NCBI GenBank assembly: GCA_049314715.1
Contig: JBMOEL010000111.1
Span: 1 to 5,894 of the forward strand
DNA length: 5,894 nt
Source: JAFLDD01 sp049314715
GTDB lineage: Bacteria > Pseudomonadota > Alphaproteobacteria > Rickettsiales > UBA3002
Reading direction: 5' to 3'
Below, piece by piece: positions 1-5,894 of this stretch. A program made the position numbers and the translations under genes. Numbering within the stretch: the first letter of the stretch is position 1; every line of letters starts with the position of its first letter. The notes beneath the pieces were generated by a model, which searched no databases, had not been told where the DNA came from, and saw nothing but the letters and a program-made list of their open reading frames with translations.

Positions 1-3000
1 TTCATCAAAGGCAAAAAGCGCCTGTATATGACGGCAACGCCGCGCCTATACAACGATGACACGAAGAGCAAAGCTGCCCAAGCCGATGCCGTGCTGTGTT
101 CGATGGATGACCCCAAGCTATATGGCGAGGAGATTTACCGCATCGGCTTTGGTGAGGCGGTCGAGCGTGATTTGCTGACCGACTATAAAGTGCTGATTCT
201 GACTCTCAGCGACAAGGATGTGCCTCCCGCCGTTCAAAAAATGATTGCGGACAAGGAAAGCGAAATCAATGCCGATGATGCCTCCAAGTTGATTGGCTGC
301 ATCAATGCCTTATCGAAGCAAATTTTAGGCGATGAAGGGGTCATAAAAGCCAGCGACCCCGAACCGATGCGCCGCGCTGTTGCTTTCTGCCAAAGCATTG
401 CGGTTTCAAAGAAAATCACCGCCACCTACAATACCGCGACCGATGCCTATATCAGTTCATTGCCGCCCGAGAAAAAGGGGCAGATGGTTTCTGTCGCCTC
501 TCAGCATATTGATGGCACGATGTCCGCGCCGCAGCGCGACGAGTTGTTGGGCTGGCTGAAAGCCGACATCCCTAAAGGTGAGTGCCGCGTACTGACCAAC
601 GTGCGCTGCCTGAGTGAAGGGGTCGATGTGCCATCCCTTGATGCTGTTATGTTCCTTTCCGCCCGCAACTCGCAGGTTGATGTGGTGCAGTCAGTCGGGC
701 GCGTGATGCGTAAAGCGGCAGGAAAAAAATACGGCTACATTATCATTCCCGTGGTCGTGCCGTCGGATGTGGAGGCAAACAAAGCCCTCGATGACAACGA
801 ACGCTACAAAGTGGTTTGGACTGTTTTGAACGCGCTGCGGGCGCATGATGACCGCTTCAATGCCACCGTGAATAAAATCGAACTGAATCGCAGCCGCCCC
901 GAACAAATACTGGTCGGCAAGCCAGAATACTCGTTCGATGGCGAGGGTAAGCCCATCTCGGGCGAGGATGACCCGCTGCGTAACACGAACAAAGACATCA
1001 GCCGCCAGATGGCGATGCAATTCGAGCAACTGCAAAACGTGGTGTTTGCTCGCATGGTGCAAAAAGTCGGTGACCGCCGCTATTGGGAACAATGGGCGAC
1101 TAGCGTTGCCGAGATTGCCGCTAGGCAGACCGAGCGCATCACCCGCCTGATTGCCGAGGATACAACGCACCAAAAGGCATTCGCCAATTTCTTGGGTGGA
1201 TTGCAGAAAAACATTAACCCTAGTATCACGCAGCAGGAAGCGGTGGAGATGCTCTCACAGCACATCATCACCAAACCCGTGTTCGAGGCGCTATTCGAGG
1301 GCTATTCGTTCGTCAAAAATAACCCGATTTCCGTATCCATGCAGACCATGTTGGATTTGCTGGAAGACCAAGCCTTCGACAAAGACGCAGAAACGCTGCA
1401 AAAATTCTATGAATCCGTGAAAATGCGCGCATCAGGCATTGATAATGCCGAGGGTAAGCAGCGCATCATCATCGAGTTGTATGACAAGTTTTTCAAAACC
1501 GCCTTCCCGAAAATGGTGGAGAAGCTAGGCATCGTTTATACCCCTGTCGAGGTGGTGGATTTCATGATTCACTCAGTCAATGACGTATTACAAAATGAAT
1601 TTAGCCGCAGCCTTTCTGATGAAAACATTCATATACTCGACCCATTCACAGGCACGGGAACATTCATCACGCGCTTGCTGCAAAGCGGGTTGATTGATAA
1701 AAAGAACCTCGCCCGCAAATACAGCCATGAAATCCATGCCAACGAAATCGTGTTGCTGGCGTATTACATCGCCGCCGTGAACATCGAAAACGCCTACCAC
1801 GACATCATGGGCGAGGTCGATTATACCCCGTTCGATGGAATTTGCTTAACCGATACTTTCCAGCTTGGCGAAAGCGACGAGAGTGAGAAACTTTTCTCGG
1901 AAATGTTCCCGCAAAACTCGAAGCGCGTGCAGGCACAAAAGAAAGCGCCACTGCGGGTAATCATGGGTAACCCCCCTTATTCAGTAGGACAGAACTCAGC
2001 GAATGATAATGCCCAGAACCAGAAATATGATAATTTAGACCAACGCCTAGCAAATACCTACGTTGCACTCACTGACGCTACTAATAAGAACTCTTTGTAT
2101 GACTCTTATATAAGAGCCTTCCGTTGGAGCACTGACCGTTTAGACCCAAAAAACGGCGGTATCATAGCCTTTGTTTCTAACGCAGGTTGGTTGGACGGAA
2201 TGAGTGCCAATGGATTCCGCAAATGCTTAATCAAAGAATTTTCAAGTATTTATGTAATCAATATGCGAGGAAATGGTAGAACTTCTGGTGAGCGCTGTCG
2301 CCAAGAAGGCGAACCACTTTTTGCTGCGCATGGTGGCAAAGGAGGAAGTTTAACCCCTATATCAATTACGTTTTTGGTTAAGAATCCAGAATCTAAAAAA
2401 CAAGCTGCGGATGTTTATTATCACGATATTGGAATGTATTTAAAGCGTGCCGAAAAACTTAGGATAATTAGTGATTATACATCGATGAATAACACTAAAA
2501 TTAAATGGGATAAACTTTCTCCCGATGCCCATGGCGATTGGCTTAATCAGAGAAATGAATCATTTGGTAGCTTCTTCCCGCTGGGAGATAAAGACGACAA
2601 GGCAAACCAAAAAGCTATTTTTGCACCCCTATATTCAAATGGTTTGAAAACACAAAGGGATTCGTGGTGCTATAACTCCAACGCGGAAATTCTTAATAGG
2701 AAAATAGCCACTTGTATTGATTCCTACAATGAGCAACGCATCATTTTCAATAAACAGAAGCAAAAAGATAAAGATGCGGATATTAAAAAAATCGTAGCCT
2801 TTGATTCAACAAAAGTGAGTTGGACAAGGGCTTTGTTGTGGGACGCAGAAAAAAATAAAGAATTGGCTTTTGATGCTGGCAAGGTAAGGCAGAGTGTTTA
2901 TCGCCCGTTCTTCAAACAGCACCTTTACTTTGATAAGTCACTCAACGAAATGTCTTATCAAATCCCAAAACTCTTCCCCACTACCAAAACTGAAAACCTT

Positions 3001-3783
3001 GTGATTTGTGTTTCTGGTGTATCTGTATTGATTGCTGATGCTATTCCTGACCTTCACTTTAATGGCGATACACAGGCTTTCCCCCTTTATTTCTACGAAC
3101 AAAGGGAAAAACAGAGCAAGAGTCTGTTCGATGAAGGTGGGGACAGTGAATATGTACGCAGGGATGGCGTAACTGATTTCATCCTCGAACGTGCCAAAGC
3201 CATCTATGGCAAAACAGTGAGCAAGGAAGACATTTTCTATTATGTGTATGGCTTCCTGCACAGCCCTGAATATCGCACCATGTTTGCCAATGACCTGAAA
3301 AAGATGCTGCCGCGCTTGCCGTTGGTGGAGGATGTGCGCGATTTTTGGAAGTTCAGCAAAGCTGGCCGCGCATTGGCTGAGTTGCACATCAACTACGAAA
3401 CCGTCCCCGCCTATGATGGCGTGACGGTGACGGGTGCGGAGAGTGGGTTCTACACGGTCGAGAAAATGCGCTTCCCGAAAAAAGGCCAAAAGGACACGAT
3501 TCTCTTCAATAGCAAAATCACCATCGGCAACATCCCCGCCAAAGCCTATGACTATGTGGTGAATGGCAAAAGCGCGATTGAGTGGATAATGGAACGCTAC
3601 AAGGTCACGGTTGACCTGAACGCCAAAGGTGAAGGTAGCGGTATCAAAAATGACCCGAACGATTGGGCAACCGAGGTCGGCAACCCGCGCTACATCCTCG
3701 ATTTGCTACTCAGCATCATCAATGTGAGCGTGCAGACGGTGGATATTGTCGCGGCGCTGCCCAAAGTGAAGTTTGAGGGATGA
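1..3783 (+). CDS. Type ISP restriction-modification enzyme (helicase-methyltransferase), 5'-partial
   Basis: Single-chain restriction-modification enzyme of the LlaGI/LlaBIII type: an ATP-driven translocase fused to an N6-adenine methyltransferase. The frame is open from base 1, so the ATG at 28 is internal: it begins MTATPR, SF2 helicase motif III. Visible residues (1 = base 1): motif III at 10-15; motif V SEGVDVP at 205-211; motif VI QSVGRVMR at 230-237; a helical coupler from about 300 to 500; GIVYTPVEVVDF (methyltransferase motif X region) at 510-521; SAM-binding DPFTGTGTF at 547-555; catalytic NPPY at 657-660; then the target-recognition region, with PISITFLVKN at 786 and YRPFFKQHLYFD at 967; and a conserved tail with NDPNDW at 1217. 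Family members are near 1570 residues, so about 310 are missing; they should carry the Mrr-like nuclease and Walker A and B motifs. Restriction activity is therefore inferred, not seen. The target sequence cannot be read. Residues 661 to about 1040 are encoded by unusually AT-rich DNA. Stop is TGA at 3781. Confidence 0.9.
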   Translation, partial: FIKGKKRLYMTATPRLYNDDTKSKAAQADAVLCSMDDPKLYGEEIYRIGFGEAVERDLLTDYKVLILTLSDKDVPPAVQKMIADKESEINADDASKLIGCINALSKQILGDEGVIKASDPEPMRRAVAFCQSIAVSKKITATYNTATDAYISSLPPEKKGQMVSVASQHIDGTMSAPQRDELLGWLKADIPKGECRVLTNVRCLSEGVDVPSLDAVMFLSARNSQVDVVQSVGRVMRKAAGKKYGYIIIPVVVPSDVEANKALDDNERYKVVWTVLNALRAHDDRFNATVNKIELNRSRPEQILVGKPEYSFDGEGKPISGEDDPLRNTNKDISRQMAMQFEQLQNVVFARMVQKVGDRRYWEQWATSVAEIAARQTERITRLIAEDTTHQKAFANFLGGLQKNINPSITQQEAVEMLSQHIITKPVFEALFEGYSFVKNNPISVSMQTMLDLLEDQAFDKDAETLQKFYESVKMRASGIDNAEGKQRIIIELYDKFFKTAFPKMVEKLGIVYTPVEVVDFMIHSVNDVLQNEFSRSLSDENIHILDPFTGTGTFITRLLQSGLIDKKNLARKYSHEIHANEIVLLAYYIAAVNIENAYHDIMGEVDYTPFDGICLTDTFQLGESDESEKLFSEMFPQNSKRVQAQKKAPLRVIMGNPPYSVGQNSANDNAQNQKYDNLDQRLANTYVALTDATNKNSLYDSYIRAFRWSTDRLDPKNGGIIAFVSNAGWLDGMSANGFRKCLIKEFSSIYVINMRGNGRTSGERCRQEGEPLFAAHGGKGGSLTPISITFLVKNPESKKQAADVYYHDIGMYLKRAEKLRIISDYTSMNNTKIKWDKLSPDAHGDWLNQRNESFGSFFPLGDKDDKANQKAIFAPLYSNGLKTQRDSWCYNSNAEILNRKIATCIDSYNEQRIIFNKQKQKDKDADIKKIVAFDSTKVSWTRALLWDAEKNKELAFDAGKVRQSVYRPFFKQHLYFDKSLNEMSYQIPKLFPTTKTENLVICVSGVSVLIADAIPDLHFNGDTQAFPLYFYEQREKQSKSLFDEGGDSEYVRRDGVTDFILERAKAIYGKTVSKEDIFYYVYGFLHSPEYRTMFANDLKKMLPRLPLVEDVRDFWKFSKAGRALAELHINYETVPAYDGVTVTGAESGFYTVEKMRFPKKGQKDTILFNSKITIGNIPAKAYDYVVNGKSAIEWIMERYKVTVDLNAKGEGSGIKNDPNDWATEVGNPRYILDLLLSIINVSVQTVDIVAALPKVKFEG
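1981..3120 (+). other. AT-rich segment covering the target-recognition region of the Type ISP gene
   Basis: Hand counts of 60-base rows give 55 % GC at 1921-1980, then 38 % at 1981, 27 % at 2221, 37 % at 2401, 25 % at 2461, 30 % at 2761, 38 % at 3001 and 43 % at 3061. The value returns to 48 % at 3121 and 53 % at 3301. The left edge is sharp, directly after the NPPY codons; the right edge is gradual. The reading frame stays open throughout. The segment corresponds to the end of the methyltransferase and the DNA-recognition part, the portion expected to vary between enzymes of different specificity. Edges are approximate. Confidence 0.7.
3775..3779 (+). promoter_or_regulatory. Shine-Dalgarno site of the small downstream gene
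   Basis: GAGGG lies within the last codons of the Type ISP gene. It is 6 bases before the ATG at 3786 but directly abuts the ATG at 3780, so it favours 3786 as the start. Either way the small gene is set up for coupled translation with the upstream enzyme. Confidence 0.5.
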
Positions 3784-3785
3784 CG

Positions 3786-4115
3786 ATGGCGCGTACTCAC
3801 CTTATGAAAACATCCGCTTTGCCTGATTTTGAGCAGTATGCAGCGCAGCTTGTAGCGGCGGGTAGGATTTGTGTCATGGGTATCTATTGGGACAAATTAT
3901 TCACCATCATCACGGGTAGTAAGAAGCGTGATAACAACATATTGCCCAATCCGCTGATTTTGGGTGGCTGGGTATACTCCGACGACGAACATAAAAAAGA
4001 GAGGTTCATGGAGCATCTCCGATATGCCTACGACAACGGAAAATGGGATGGCGCGATGAAATACCTCGAAAGTGTCCCCGAATCTGCATGGCACATAGCA
4101 GATATGAAAATCTAA
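3786..4115 (+). CDS. Small protein of unknown function (109 aa) coupled to the Type ISP gene
   Basis: I do not recognise a family. The protein is soluble-looking, with no signal peptide or membrane segment. Its N-terminal half has short hydrophobic stretches (VMGIYWDKLFTIITG), then a loop rich in Asn and Pro, then a charged, probably helical part (DDEHKKERFMEHLRYAYDNG) and an aromatic C-terminal end. There are no cysteine pairs or catalytic signatures that I can name. Three in-frame ATGs are possible: 3780 (ATGA overlap with the upstream TGA, but no room for a ribosome site), 3786 (GAGGG at a good distance) and 3804 (no clear site); I chose 3786. The tight junction with the Type ISP gene and the 23-base gap to the CoiA-like gene point to one operon. 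It could be an accessory or regulatory factor for either neighbour, or unrelated cargo. That it is a real gene is likely from junction and codon use; its function is open. Confidence 0.65.
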   Translation: MARTHLMKTSALPDFEQYAAQLVAAGRICVMGIYWDKLFTIITGSKKRDNNILPNPLILGGWVYSDDEHKKERFMEHLRYAYDNGKWDGAMKYLESVPESAWHIADMKI

Positions 4116-4129
4116 CTGTTGTAGCTTAT

Positions 4130-4136
4130 GAGGTGA
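4130..4136 (+). promoter_or_regulatory. Strong Shine-Dalgarno site deciding the CoiA-like start
   Basis: GAGGTGA is an uninterrupted match to the anti-Shine-Dalgarno complement, and its GAGG core ends 5 bases before the ATG at 4139. The frame is open further upstream, to an ATG at 4043, but that start would lie inside the preceding gene and would add 32 residues that precede the normal family start. Confidence 0.7.
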
Positions 4137-4138
4137 GC

Positions 4139-4942
4139 ATGCGCTTCGCGCTCGTAGATGGCCAGAAAACTGAACCCCAACCCAAATTAAAGGGCGCTTG
4201 CCCTAGTTGTAAAAGCACCGTGTTGGCGCGATGTGGAGAAGTAAGAGTTTGGCACTGGGCGCACAAAGGAATCCTATCTTGTGATCCGTGGTGGGAAAAG
4301 GAAACCGAGTGGCATCGGGGCTGGAAAAGTCATTTCCCAATAGAGTGGCAGGAAGTCGCTCACCTTGATGAAATCACCAAAGAAAAACACATAGCCGATG
4401 TCAAAACGGATGCTGGCTTGGTAGTTGAGTTTCAGCATTCCTCTATCAAGCCAGAAGAGCGCAGAGCGCGAGAGCAGTTTTATAAGAATATAGTGTGGGT
4501 TGTAAATGGCGGACGCTTAAAGCGAGATTTTTCTCGTTTTCTCGAAGGTAAAAGTGACTTTCATAAGATTAAAGACGGCCTTTATTTGGTGCATTGGCGA
4601 GATGAAGTTTTTCCGAAAAGATGGATAGATAGCTCAGTACCAGTCATTTTTGATTTTCGCGGCGCTATTGTTACTGACGAAAATGAAAAAGCGCATGAGT
4701 ATCTATGGTGCTTGTTACCTGCGAATAATACAAGCCAATCGGCAGTTATTGTATTTACACCAGAACAGTTTGTCACATTGGTTAAAGGAGACCTACTGGT
4801 CAGAGAAATAAATCAAGCCGCGCTAGACGCAACCAATTATCAAATCATGCTGGCGAGGAGGCGTGAAGCCGAGGCACTAGCGGCAATATCTAATGCATTT
4901 CATAGAAATGCTTATCGTCCAAGAAGATATAGGAGATTCTAA
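4139..4942 (+). CDS. CoiA-like nuclease-domain protein (267 aa)
   Basis: Resembles the competence protein CoiA-like family, proteins with a zinc-binding-like head and a PD-(D/E)XK-type nuclease core. In streptococci CoiA acts in DNA uptake and transformation; relatives elsewhere are mostly uncharacterised, so 'CoiA-like' describes the domain and not the role. Visible: CPSC at 21-24 and WHWAH at 38-42 (candidate Cys2/His2 metal site), EWH at 57-59 followed by W62 and K63, HIADV at 84-88 with the likely acidic D87, and VEFQHS at 96-101 with E97 and Q99 as the remaining nuclease signature. An R/E-rich helix (about 105-116) and VVWVVNGG complete the core. The C-terminal 100 residues are less conserved-looking and end in an Arg-rich tail (six Arg in the last 13). 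GC is about 40-45 %, lower than the 5' part of the Type ISP gene and the sampled integrase row, which fits separate acquisition. The gene lies 23 bases after the small unknown gene, and its TAA stop overlaps the stop of the opposing integrase. The family call is firm; cleavage activity and substrate are inferred. Confidence 0.8.
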   Translation: MRFALVDGQKTEPQPKLKGACPSCKSTVLARCGEVRVWHWAHKGILSCDPWWEKETEWHRGWKSHFPIEWQEVAHLDEITKEKHIADVKTDAGLVVEFQHSSIKPEERRAREQFYKNIVWVVNGGRLKRDFSRFLEGKSDFHKIKDGLYLVHWRDEVFPKRWIDSSVPVIFDFRGAIVTDENEKAHEYLWCLLPANNTSQSAVIVFTPEQFVTLVKGDLLVREINQAALDATNYQIMLARRREAEALAAISNAFHRNAYRPRRYRRF

Positions 4943-5894
4943 GCTGTGGTTACTTTGTAATCTCGCTTTTTTATATCTATGACTTTATCAGGATTGTCAC
5001 TTAGGGCAGTTTCCAAGTAATCCGCATAGTCCTGCATCATCTTTTTACGTTCAAGCAGGTATTCGGCACGGTTATAGGCAGCACGGATTTTATCATTATC
5101 CTCATGGGCAAGCTGGCGCTCGATAACGTCGGGGGCATAGCCTTTCTCATTCAAGATGGTGCTGGCGAGGGTTCGAAAACCGTGCCCCGTCATGCGCCCG
5201 CGATAACCCATACGTCGCAATGCCATGAGTACCGCGCCGTTACTTATATGTTTGGACTCACTCGCCACACTGAAAAATATATGGCTCTTTTCCCCCGTGC
5301 GCTTTTGCAGATCACGCAGAATGGTAAGGGCTTGGGTCGAAAGTGGCACGACGTGTGGGCGTTTCATCTTCATACGCTCTTTGGGAATATGCCATTCCTC
5401 GCGCTGCCAATCGATTTCATCCCAACTTGCGCCTATCAATTCCCCTGTTCGCACGAACGTAAGGGCAAGCAGTTGCATGGCGGATTTTGTTAGCCCTGTA
5501 TCATACCCATCAATAGCTCGTAACAAATCGGGCAATTCACTGGGGTGGATGCACGCATGGTGCTTTTCATCCTTACTGGGCAATATATCTCGCAAATCAG
5601 CCGCCGGATTATGAGTGCATAGCCCTCGCTGGGCTGCATAGCGGAAGGTTTGGCTGATAAGCTGCTTCATGCGCTTGGCGGTTTCGATTGTGCCACGTTT
5701 GCTTATGGCCTCCAAAACCCGCACCACATCGGGGATGGTAATATCCGTGATAGGCAATGCGCCCATCATGGGGAACACATGCAGATTCAGCCGCGCAAGG
5801 CACTGCGTATGGTACTTTTCCGTAAAACCACCCTTTTTCAGGTCGAGCCAATCACGGGCGAGATCGACACTGCCGCCAAACGCCCCAGCGCGGT
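4939..5894 (-). CDS. int: P4-type tyrosine recombinase/integrase, 5'-partial
   Basis: Site-specific recombinase that would integrate and excise the island. The frame stays open to the right edge, so the GTG at 5778 and the nearby ATGs are internal: the 38 codons upstream give family-like sequence ending LARLNLHVFP. Of about 400 residues usual for the family, 317 are visible; the missing part is the N-terminal arm-binding (DUF4102-like) domain. The core-binding domain comes first (about residues 8-95), then the catalytic domain. Visible-residue numbering of the catalytic set: R148 (in FVRTGEL), K175 or K177 (in RMKMKRPH), H237 and R240 (in TGHGFR), H263 (in QLAHED) and nucleophile Y273 (in AAYNRAEYL, codon at 5074-5076). 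The set is complete, so the enzyme is probably active if its N-terminus is intact. The usual RPGELR around the first Arg reads RTGELI here, a change outside the catalytic residues. It converges on the CoiA-like gene with a 4-base overlap of stop codons (TAG at 4941-4939). Its promoter and the attachment site should be beyond the right edge. Confidence 0.93.
   Translation of the reverse strand, partial: RAGAFGGSVDLARDWLDLKKGGFTEKYHTQCLARLNLHVFPMMGALPITDITIPDVVRVLEAISKRGTIETAKRMKQLISQTFRYAAQRGLCTHNPAADLRDILPSKDEKHHACIHPSELPDLLRAIDGYDTGLTKSAMQLLALTFVRTGELIGASWDEIDWQREEWHIPKERMKMKRPHVVPLSTQALTILRDLQKRTGEKSHIFFSVASESKHISNGAVLMALRRMGYRGRMTGHGFRTLASTILNEKGYAPDVIERQLAHEDNDKIRAAYNRAEYLLERKKMMQDYADYLETALSDNPDKVIDIKKRDYKVTTA
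4941..4972 (+). terminator. Candidate intrinsic terminator after the CoiA-like gene
   Basis: Read on the plus strand, AAGC (4941-4944) pairs with GCTT (4965-4968) and GGTTAC (4948-4953) pairs with GTAATC (4957-4962, one G-T pair) around a TTT loop. A small interior mismatch separates the two stems. The hairpin runs straight into a T-tract (4967-4972). It starts at the CoiA-like stop codon and lies inside the last codons of the convergent integrase. The minus strand has no T-run after the stem, so it would act only on plus-strand transcription. The stem is imperfect and only moderately GC-rich, hence the middling confidence. Confidence 0.45.

Noticed and set aside
28..30. ATG at 28 as start of the large gene
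   Set aside because: It begins helicase motif III (MTATPR) and the frame is open to base 1 with family-like residues before it; the true start is off the window.
2938..3489. Long minus-strand frame opposite the 3' part of the Type ISP gene (183 codons), and similar ones at 691-1173 and 1588-1800
   Set aside because: They are antisense to a well-supported conserved protein and show no domain; they are shadows of the codon pattern.
4043..4138. N-terminal extension of the CoiA-like gene from the ATG at 4043 (or 4088)
   Set aside because: It lies inside the preceding gene in another frame and has no ribosome site as good as GAGGTGA before 4139; the family-like sequence starts at 4139.
5104..5614. 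Plus-strand frames opposite the integrase (5104-5493 and 5225-5614)
   Set aside because: They overlap the catalytic domain of a clear integrase on the other strand and show no recognisable protein motif.
5776..5778. GTG at 5776-5778 (minus strand) as integrase start
   Set aside because: Upstream codons to the window edge are open and encode recognisable core-binding-domain sequence, so the gene is longer.
1..5894. CRISPR array, tRNA gene, insertion-sequence ends or tandem repeats
   Set aside because: No regularly spaced repeats, tRNA-like cloverleaf or terminal inverted repeats were seen; the window is almost wholly occupied by four coding frames.

Overview
The window is one end of an integrase-bearing accessory island, probably from a Gram-negative proteobacterium. 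This rests on the P4-type tyrosine integrase, canonical Shine-Dalgarno sites and an overall GC content near 50 %. The genus cannot be named from what is here. The DNA is almost fully coding: four genes, two of them cut by the window edges, and no gene-free stretch longer than about 25 bases.

Layout. Positions 1-3783 (+) hold the C-terminal 1260 residues of a very large single-chain enzyme. It combines an SF2 helicase/translocase, a helical coupler, an N6-adenine DNA methyltransferase and a target-recognition region. This is the architecture of Type ISP restriction-modification enzymes (LlaGI/LlaBIII family). The Mrr-like nuclease and the first half of the motor would lie left of the window. 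A small protein of unknown function (3786-4115, +) starts at the stop codon of the enzyme. After 23 bases comes a CoiA-like protein (4139-4942, +) with a Cys2/His2 zinc-binding-like head and PD-(D/E)XK-type nuclease motifs. All three plus-strand genes look like one transcription unit. It appears to end at an imperfect hairpin plus T-run (4941-4972) just after the CoiA-like stop.

On the minus strand, from the right edge to 4939, is a P4-type tyrosine integrase with all catalytic residues visible but its N-terminus off the window. It converges on the CoiA-like gene, and the two stop codons overlap by four bases. P4-type integrases normally start beside the attachment site, often a tRNA gene. 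The island boundary is therefore expected to the right of the window and the cargo to the left.

How the parts may work together. The integrase moves the island. The Type ISP enzyme would methylate host sites and destroy incoming unmethylated DNA. The small protein and the CoiA-like nuclease are translationally close to it and are candidate accessory factors, but nothing in the sequence proves a shared function. The clearest anomaly is compositional: between about 1981 and 3120, just after the methyltransferase NPPY motif and across the target-recognition region, sampled 60-base rows fall to 25-43 % GC, while the same gene is 53-57 % on both sides. This looks like a swapped specificity module.
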